Shown here one piece after another: positions 59,701 through 64,000 of a stretch of DNA of 64,000 nt. Within the stretch, counting starts at the first letter, position 1. Every line of letters starts with the position of its first letter. The DNA lies in contig NZ_SSYA01000001.1 in the NCBI RefSeq assembly GCF_004917065.1, positions 700,550 to 764,549 of the forward strand. The letters run 5' to 3'. The stretch is from Geomonas ferrireducens (GTDB taxonomy: Bacteria > Desulfobacterota > Desulfuromonadia > Geobacterales > Geobacteraceae). Below the pieces are notes generated by a model. The model saw only the letters and a list, made by a program, of their open reading frames with translations. It was not told where the DNA came from and made no database searches. The position numbers and the translations under genes were made by a program.

Positions 59701-60558
59701 GTGGAGCTGAAGACCATACTGGAAGCGCTGTACCAAAACCGATCGCAGGAGCACCTAGCCAACGATCCATTATCCTTCTGCCACCGCTTTCATGAGCCGC
59801 AGGACCAGGAGGTCGCCGGACTGATCGCCTCCTCGTTCGCCTACGGAAACGTGAAGATCATCAAGAAGAACCTCGCGGTGATCTTCGACGCCATGGGCCC
59901 CTCGCCGCGCCGCTTCGTGGAACGCTTCGATCCGGCCGAGGGGCTGCGCCTTTTCTCCGGCTTCAAGCACCGCTTCAACGACGGTCGCGACCTAAGCGCC
60001 CTGCTCCTTGCCTGCCGCATCATGATCGAGGAGGCGGGTTCCGTGGAGAAGTGGCTCCTGCGCTTCCACGACCCGGCAAGCGAAGACATCACCGGAACCC
60101 TTTCCGGCTTCAGCGAGGCCGTAAAAGCGCTCGACCTCGCTCCGGTCTTCGGCCCCGGCGGCGTCCCGAAAGACGCCTACTTCCCCTTTTTCTTCCCCTC
60201 CCCCGCCTCGGGGAGCGCCTGCAAACGCCTCTGCATGTACCTCAGATGGATGGTGCGCCCGGCGGACGGCATCGACCTCGGCATCTGGAAGGGGATCTCA
60301 CCTACGCAGCTCGTCATCCCGGTGGACGCCCACATCCAGCGCATCTGCCGCTTCCTGGGCTTCACCGACAGGAAGCAAGGGGACTGGCGCATGGCCTGCG
60401 AGATCACGCGCGCCCTGCGCGAGCTCGACCCGCAGGACCCGGTGAAGTACGACTTCTCCATCTGCCACCTTGGGATTTCCGAGGGGTGCGACGGCAAGGA
60501 TCGTCTCAAGTGCGCCGCCTGTCCCATCGTGGATTTCTGCTCCGCGGGAACGGAGTGA
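59701..60558 (+). CDS. TIGR02757/DUF2400 family protein with HhH-GPD-like and Fe-S loop features
   Basis: A 285-residue protein of the TIGR02757 family, whose role is unknown. It has a DNA-glycosylase-like segment (PVDAHIQRICRFLGF) and a C-terminal C-x7-C-x2-C-x5-C motif (ECDG...KCAACPIVDFC), nearly the same spacing as the [4Fe-4S] loop of endonuclease III (C-x6-C-x2-C-x5-C). That suggests a DNA repair enzyme. GTG start at 59701, GAGGA 7 bp before. It overlaps the folate gene as TGATG. Confidence 0.82.
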   Translation: MELKTILEALYQNRSQEHLANDPLSFCHRFHEPQDQEVAGLIASSFAYGNVKIIKKNLAVIFDAMGPSPRRFVERFDPAEGLRLFSGFKHRFNDGRDLSALLLACRIMIEEAGSVEKWLLRFHDPASEDITGTLSGFSEAVKALDLAPVFGPGGVPKDAYFPFFFPSPASGSACKRLCMYLRWMVRPADGIDLGIWKGISPTQLVIPVDAHIQRICRFLGFTDRKQGDWRMACEITRALRELDPQDPVKYDFSICHLGISEGCDGKDRLKCAACPIVDFCSAGTE

Positions 60559-62276
60559 TGCCGCAGTTTCCGGCCTACCTGCACGGCTTCGCCTTCGCGC
60601 GCCAAGTGGGCGAGATCCGCGCTGCCACACCGGCCGAAGTGGGACCGGCCTTCGAGGCGCTGGAGCGCCAGGTGGCGGCGGGTCTCCACGCCGCCGGCTT
60701 TGTCTGCTACGAGGCGGCCTCGGGCCTCAACGAAGCGCTCCCCGCCGGCTCCCCCCACGCCATGCCGCTTTTGTGGTTCGGGCTCTACGAGGAGCGCCGC
60801 GCCGAACCGTTCCCACGGCACGACACCCCTTTTTGCTGCACCGACTGGCATCCCTCACTCGGAGAGGAGCAGTACCGAAGCGCGGTTGAAACGATCCGGG
60901 AGCTGATCGCAGCGGGTGAGACCTACCAGGTCAACTTCACCCTGCGCCAGCGCTTCGCCTTCGACGGTTGCCCACGCTCCTTCTTCAGCGAACTCTGCCG
61001 CAGCCAGCCCACACCCTACAACTGCTACCTAGAGTGCGACCGATGGCGCATCCTCTCCGCCTCCCCCGAACTTTTCTTCTCCCTCACGGGCGAAAGGCTC
61101 GTCACCCGTCCGATGAAGGGTACTGCGCCGCGCGGGCGCTGGTGGGAAGAGGACGTCGCACGGAGAGAACAGTTGCGCCAGACCCCGAAGGAAGCGGCGG
61201 AAAACCTGATGATCGTCGACCTTTTACGCAATGACATGGGGATGGTGTCGCGGACCGGATCGGTCCGGGTGACCTCGCTCTTCGACGTGGAGAGCCACCC
61301 GACGGTGCACCAGATGACCTCCACGATCGAGTCGCGCCTCAACGAAGGGGTGACGCCGCGGCAACTGTTCGAGACTCTCTTCCCCTGCGGCTCGGTGACC
61401 GGAGCGCCCAAACGCAGGAGCATGGAGATCATCGACCGGCTGGAGGGTGACCCGCGCGGGCTATACACCGGTAGTCTCGGTTACTTCTCCCCCGGCGGGG
61501 AGGCAAAGTTCAGTGTCGCCATCAGGACCGCCGTCATCGACAGCGAGGCTGGGTGCGGCGAGATCGGCATCGGCAGCGGAATCACCTGGGATGCCACCCC
61601 CGAGGCGGAGTACCGCGAATGCCTGGAGAAGGGGCGTTTCGCCCGGGAGAAGAGGCCCGAGTTCCACCTGATCGAGTCAGTTCTGCACGAGGAAGGAAGC
61701 TATTTCCTGCTGGAGCGGCATATGGAGCGCCTCACCCGTTCCGCAGGCTACTTCTCCTTCCCGTTCGACGCGGCCGCTGCGCAGCGGACCTTGGCAGAGG
61801 CGGCCACCGCCCTGGACTGCGCGCGACGCTACAAGGTGCGTTTTCTACTCTTTCCCGACGGCACCACGAGCTGCGATGCGACGGAAATCCCTGAGCCAAC
61901 CAATGAAATGAAGGCCGCCTTCGCCCAACAGCGCGTCGACTCGAGCGATCCCTTTCTCTACCACAAGACTAGCCGCCGGGAGCTGTACCAGCAGGAGCTT
62001 TCCAGGCGAATCGGGGTGCAAGAGGTGATCTTTCTCAACGAACGGGACGAGATCACCGAAGGGACCTACAGCAACGTTGTCGCGCGGATCGACGGCCACC
62101 ACTACACCCCTTCGCTGTCGTGCGGGCTTCTCCCGGGGACCCTGCGCGAGGAGTTGCTCGCGCGCGGTGAGATCGTGGAGAAGGTCCTGAAGCGGGAGGA
62201 CCTCGAGCGGGCCGAGGCGCTTTATTTGGTAAACTCGGTGCGCAAGTGGCGCAAGGCGACGCTGGTTCTCGATTGA
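60558..62276 (+). CDS. pabB: Aminodeoxychorismate synthase component I fused to ADC lyase (PabB-PabC)
   Basis: A 572-residue fusion that makes p-aminobenzoate for folate. The N-terminal part (about 1-375) is chorismate-binding; K187 in RPMKGTAPRG marks ADC synthase rather than anthranilate synthase (which has Ala). The C-terminal part (about 375-572) is a PLP fold-type IV lyase with K470 in YHKTSRR and NEITEGTYSN-like NERDEITEGTYSNV. The glutamine amidotransferase (PabA) is not in the window. The stop of the upstream gene overlaps as TGATG. Confidence 0.95.
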   Translation: MPQFPAYLHGFAFARQVGEIRAATPAEVGPAFEALERQVAAGLHAAGFVCYEAASGLNEALPAGSPHAMPLLWFGLYEERRAEPFPRHDTPFCCTDWHPSLGEEQYRSAVETIRELIAAGETYQVNFTLRQRFAFDGCPRSFFSELCRSQPTPYNCYLECDRWRILSASPELFFSLTGERLVTRPMKGTAPRGRWWEEDVARREQLRQTPKEAAENLMIVDLLRNDMGMVSRTGSVRVTSLFDVESHPTVHQMTSTIESRLNEGVTPRQLFETLFPCGSVTGAPKRRSMEIIDRLEGDPRGLYTGSLGYFSPGGEAKFSVAIRTAVIDSEAGCGEIGIGSGITWDATPEAEYRECLEKGRFAREKRPEFHLIESVLHEEGSYFLLERHMERLTRSAGYFSFPFDAAAAQRTLAEAATALDCARRYKVRFLLFPDGTTSCDATEIPEPTNEMKAAFAQQRVDSSDPFLYHKTSRRELYQQELSRRIGVQEVIFLNERDEITEGTYSNVVARIDGHHYTPSLSCGLLPGTLREELLARGEIVEKVLKREDLERAEALYLVNSVRKWRKATLVLD

Positions 62277-62280
62277 TCCT

Positions 62281-62370
62281 CGCCCTCCCTTGACGGCCTG
62301 CGCCCGTAGCGCGTCTGCCCGGGAAAGGGGATCTTGCCCTCCAATCTCCCCCTCCCGCAAGGGAAGGGGG
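62281..62370. repeat. Dispersed repeat, copy B (inverted relative to copy A)
   Basis: The reverse complement carries CCCTTGCGGGAGGG, GCGCTACGGGCGCAGG and GTCAAGGGAGGG in the same order as 45441-45523. It fills the gap after the PabB-PabC gene; no gene is seen there. Confidence 0.75.
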
Positions 62371-62425
62371 CAACTGCAGCAGTTTTCACGGAACTTGGTA
62401 TCCATCAACACAAGGAGGCAACACT

Positions 62426-63289
62426 ATGGAAACGTACGGTTTTCTGGGGCTAGGCATCATGGGAAGCGCCATGGCCAAAAACCTCATCAAGGCGGGCTTC
62501 AAGGTGAAGATCTGGAACCGTTCTCCGGCCAAGTGCGAAGAACTAGCCGCGCTGGGCGCCGAGGTCGCGGCAACACCGGCCGAGGTCGCGTCCTCCTGCG
62601 CCATCACCATCGCCATGCTGGCCGACCCGGCTGCGGTGCGCGAGGTCTGCTTCGGACCGCAGGGGGTGCTGGAAGGGGTCGGCGCCGGGCGCAGCTACGT
62701 CGACATGTCAACCGTTGACGCCGGCACCACGAAGGAGATCGCCGCGGCGGTGACCGCCAGAGGAGGCAGGTTTCTGGAGGCGCCCGTTTCCGGGAGCAAG
62801 AAACAGGCAGAGGACGGTACGCTGATCATCCTGTCCGCCGGCGACCGCGGCCTTTTCGATGAGACCGTTCCGCTCTTTGAGACGATGGGCAAAAAAAGCC
62901 TCTTTCTCGGCGAAGTGGGACGCGGCGCGGAGATGAAGCTCATCGTCAACATGGTCATGGGGGGGATGATGACCATATTCTGCGAGGGGATGGCGCTCGC
63001 CGAGAAGGCGGGGCTCGACAGCGCCGACCTCCTCGACGTGCTCGATTCGGGTGCCATGGCGAACCCGATGTTCAAGCTGAAGGGTGGACAGATGACCGGC
63101 GGCAACTTCGCCCCGGCTTTCCCACTCAAACACATGCAAAAGGACATGCGGCTTGCCGTCGCCTTGGGCGACGCGCTCGGGCAGCCGCTCTTCACCGCGG
63201 CAGCAGCCAATGAGAACTTCAAACGGGCCAAGGCAGCGGGTTTTGCGGATGAGGACTTCTGCGCCGTCTACAAGGCCATCAAGTCGTGA
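62426..63289 (+). CDS. Beta-hydroxyacid dehydrogenase (semialdehyde/glyoxylate reductase-like)
   Basis: A 287-residue NAD(P)-dependent enzyme of the 3-hydroxyisobutyrate dehydrogenase family. GLGIMGSAMA (8-17) is the Rossmann motif, N31-R32-S33 favours NADP(H), and APVSGSKKQAEDGTL plus K171 (AEMKLIVNM) are the substrate and catalytic sites. It closely resembles the Geobacter gamma-hydroxybutyrate/succinic-semialdehyde reductases known from structures (recalled, not searched). AAGGAGGC precedes the ATG. A 56-residue gene overlaps its end. Confidence 0.92.
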   Translation: METYGFLGLGIMGSAMAKNLIKAGFKVKIWNRSPAKCEELAALGAEVAATPAEVASSCAITIAMLADPAAVREVCFGPQGVLEGVGAGRSYVDMSTVDAGTTKEIAAAVTARGGRFLEAPVSGSKKQAEDGTLIILSAGDRGLFDETVPLFETMGKKSLFLGEVGRGAEMKLIVNMVMGGMMTIFCEGMALAEKAGLDSADLLDVLDSGAMANPMFKLKGGQMTGGNFAPAFPLKHMQKDMRLAVALGDALGQPLFTAAAANENFKRAKAAGFADEDFCAVYKAIKS

Positions 63290-63456
63290 AGAAGTTTCTC
63301 TCGACTGCAGCGGTGACGCTCCTTACCAGTGCGTTTCTCGACCCCTTGATCCAGTCCGGCTTGGACAAGCCGGTACCTTGGCTCAGGGACTTCGGTATGG
63401 CGCTTGCGGGCGCGGCATGCTTCTACATCCTGGTGAAATACCGTCACGACCTGTAA
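63286..63456 (+). CDS. Small membrane protein (56 aa)
   Basis: A 56-residue protein starting with GTG at 63286, overlapping the dehydrogenase stop (GTGA). It has a hydrophobic N-terminal segment (FLSTAAVTLLTSAFL) and one clear TM helix (about 37-50, GMALAGAACFYILV), then KYRHDL. No family recognised. Translation is probably coupled. Confidence 0.5.
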   Translation: MKKFLSTAAVTLLTSAFLDPLIQSGLDKPVPWLRDFGMALAGAACFYILVKYRHDL

Positions 63457-63488
63457 CCGCGCTCGTGAACCTGGAGCTCAGTTTGCCG

Positions 63489-63517
63489 TTGACAAATAGC
63501 GGCGGCTCCCTTATCCT
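63489..63517 (+). promoter_or_regulatory. Promoter of the SAM-riboswitch metX unit
   Basis: TTGACA (63489-63494), 17-bp spacer, TATCCT (63512-63517), placing the transcript start about 20 bp before the riboswitch. Confidence 0.7.
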
Positions 63518-63540
63518 GCACCCCAAAATTGAATAGAAAG

Positions 63541-63645
63541 ACCTGCTTATCTAGAGTGGTGGAGGGAAAGGCCCTGCGAAGCCACAGCAACCGGCCCAAT
63601 CGGGCGACAGGTGCTAAATCCTGCCGAAAGGCGAAGATGAGAAAG
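63541..63645 (+). promoter_or_regulatory. SAM-I (S-box) riboswitch
   Basis: Conserved S-box pieces in order: CTTATC (63545-63550), AGTGGTGGAGGG, CCCTGCGAAGCC, CAGCAACCGG, AGGTGCTAAATCCTGCC, GATGAG (63636-63641), the last closing helix P1 with CTTATC. When SAM is bound, P1 forms and the terminator downstream can fold. It controls metX. Confidence 0.93.
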
Positions 63646-63671
63646 GCGCTTTTGAGCTATTGTCACACCCG

Positions 63672-63706
63672 AAAAGCCCCTTCTCACATCGAGACGGGGC
63701 TTTTTT
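63672..63706 (+). terminator. Riboswitch-controlled terminator
   Basis: GAAAAGCCCC (63671-63680) pairs with GGGGCTTTTTT (63696-63706). The loop TTCTCACATC (63681-63690) is complementary to GATG-GAGAA of the P1 3' strand (63636-63643), giving the antiterminator when SAM is scarce. Confidence 0.9.
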
Positions 63707-63743
63707 CGTGCCGTTTGCCGGCACCCGAAAGTACGAGAGAGAC

Positions 63744-64000
63744 ATGTCCTACGGCATCGTGACAGAACAAATCACCACCTTCGACACCGAACTGCGCCTG
63801 GAAAGCGGCCGCATCCTCGGGCCGATCGATATCGCGTACGAAACCTACGGCACCCTCAACGAGGACCGCTCCAACGCCATCCTGGTCACCCACGCCTGGA
63901 CCGGGAGCGCGCACCTCGCCGGGCGCTACAGCGAGGACGAGAAGCGAGGGGGGTGGTGGGACGACATCGTGGGACCCGGATGCCTGCTCGACACCGACCG
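63744..64000 (+). CDS. metX: Homoserine O-acetyltransferase MetX (partial, runs off the window)
   Basis: The first 85 residues of MetX, an alpha/beta-hydrolase-fold enzyme that acetylates homoserine for methionine synthesis. [27 protein letters not shown] and [14 protein letters not shown] are diagnostic (the H-A-W-T-G loop forms the oxyanion side). The catalytic Ser lies beyond the window. The SAM-I riboswitch upstream confirms a methionine role. Confidence 0.93.
   Translation, partial: MSYGIVTEQITTFDTELRLESGRILGPIDIAYETYGTLNEDRSNAILVTHAWTGSAHLAGRYSEDEKRGGWWDDIVGPGCLLDTD

Overview
This window looks like chromosomal DNA of a GC-rich anaerobic bacterium of the Desulfuromonadota, most likely the Geobacter/Geomonas/Citrifermentans group. 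That is an inference from gene content: a tungsten-type aldehyde oxidoreductase with a polyferredoxin, a Geobacter-like Hya [NiFe] hydrogenase with its own cytochromes, small c-type cytochromes, a split glycine decarboxylase (GcvPA/GcvPB) with linked lipoylation genes, many PilZ/receiver/HDOD signalling proteins, and a semialdehyde reductase of the Geobacter type. There is no rRNA operon, prophage, insertion sequence or CRISPR array. One tRNA gene (Asn) and one SAM-I riboswitch are present.

Layout. 0.1-3.6 kb: Tat-signal polyferredoxin, aldehyde:ferredoxin oxidoreductase, flavodoxin and a CMD-family protein, in one direction. 3.7-10.7 kb (minus strand): a degenerate receiver protein, then gcvT-gcvH-gcvPA-gcvPB followed by a LipM-like octanoyltransferase and lipA, so the glycine cleavage complex sits beside its cofactor-making enzymes. 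10.8-13.0 kb: a two-TM protein, a 2-hydroxyacyl-CoA dehydratase-like reductase and its ATPase activator. 13.2-14.9 kb: a membrane-anchored dihaem cytochrome, an HExxH protein and an unknown helical protein. 15.0-19.2 kb (minus): two OmpA paralogues, MscL with a zinc-ribbon tail, and a CDF-like membrane protein. 19.5 kb: tRNA-Asn. 19.8-27.1 kb: TetR-TolC-HlyD-ABC-ABC-permease-permease, a YbhGFSR-like exporter whose ATPase is split into two genes. 27.2-30.3 kb: a C_GCAxxG_C_C-type protein and a NarL-type two-component pair. 30.6-35.0 kb: membrane-bound uptake hydrogenase operon (small subunit, large subunit, cytochrome b, maturation protease, cytochrome c lipoprotein). 35.2-40.3 kb: orphan ModA, PAS histidine kinase, a compound tandem-repeat block, a MarR regulator with an apparently leaderless mRNA, and a GH13 enzyme. 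40.4-50.4 kb: signalling and housekeeping genes, including two PilZ proteins, a receiver, and a type II/IV secretion ATPase with four MshEN-like repeats followed by an HDOD protein. 50.4-59.6 kb: polA, DUF4177, Hsp20 with a sigma-32-like promoter, LarE, Rrf2, DapF, HIT, Nfo, macro-domain protein, Dtd. 59.7-64.0 kb: a DUF2400 protein with an Fe-S-loop-like tail, a PabB-PabC fusion, a beta-hydroxyacid dehydrogenase, a tiny membrane protein, then a SAM-I riboswitch controlling metX, which runs off the end.

The most notable observations are: an Asp in place of a proximal-cluster Cys in the hydrogenase small subunit (CTGD, plus an extra Cys in GCPC); the Tat signal on the partner of a signal-less tungsten AOR; four MshEN-like repeats in a secretion ATPase near PilZ and HDOD genes; a three-part minisatellite (CCCGCCG / 11x9 bp / 12x9 bp) next to a leaderless, probably autoregulated MarR gene; and several families of short inverted repeats with two or more copies in the window.
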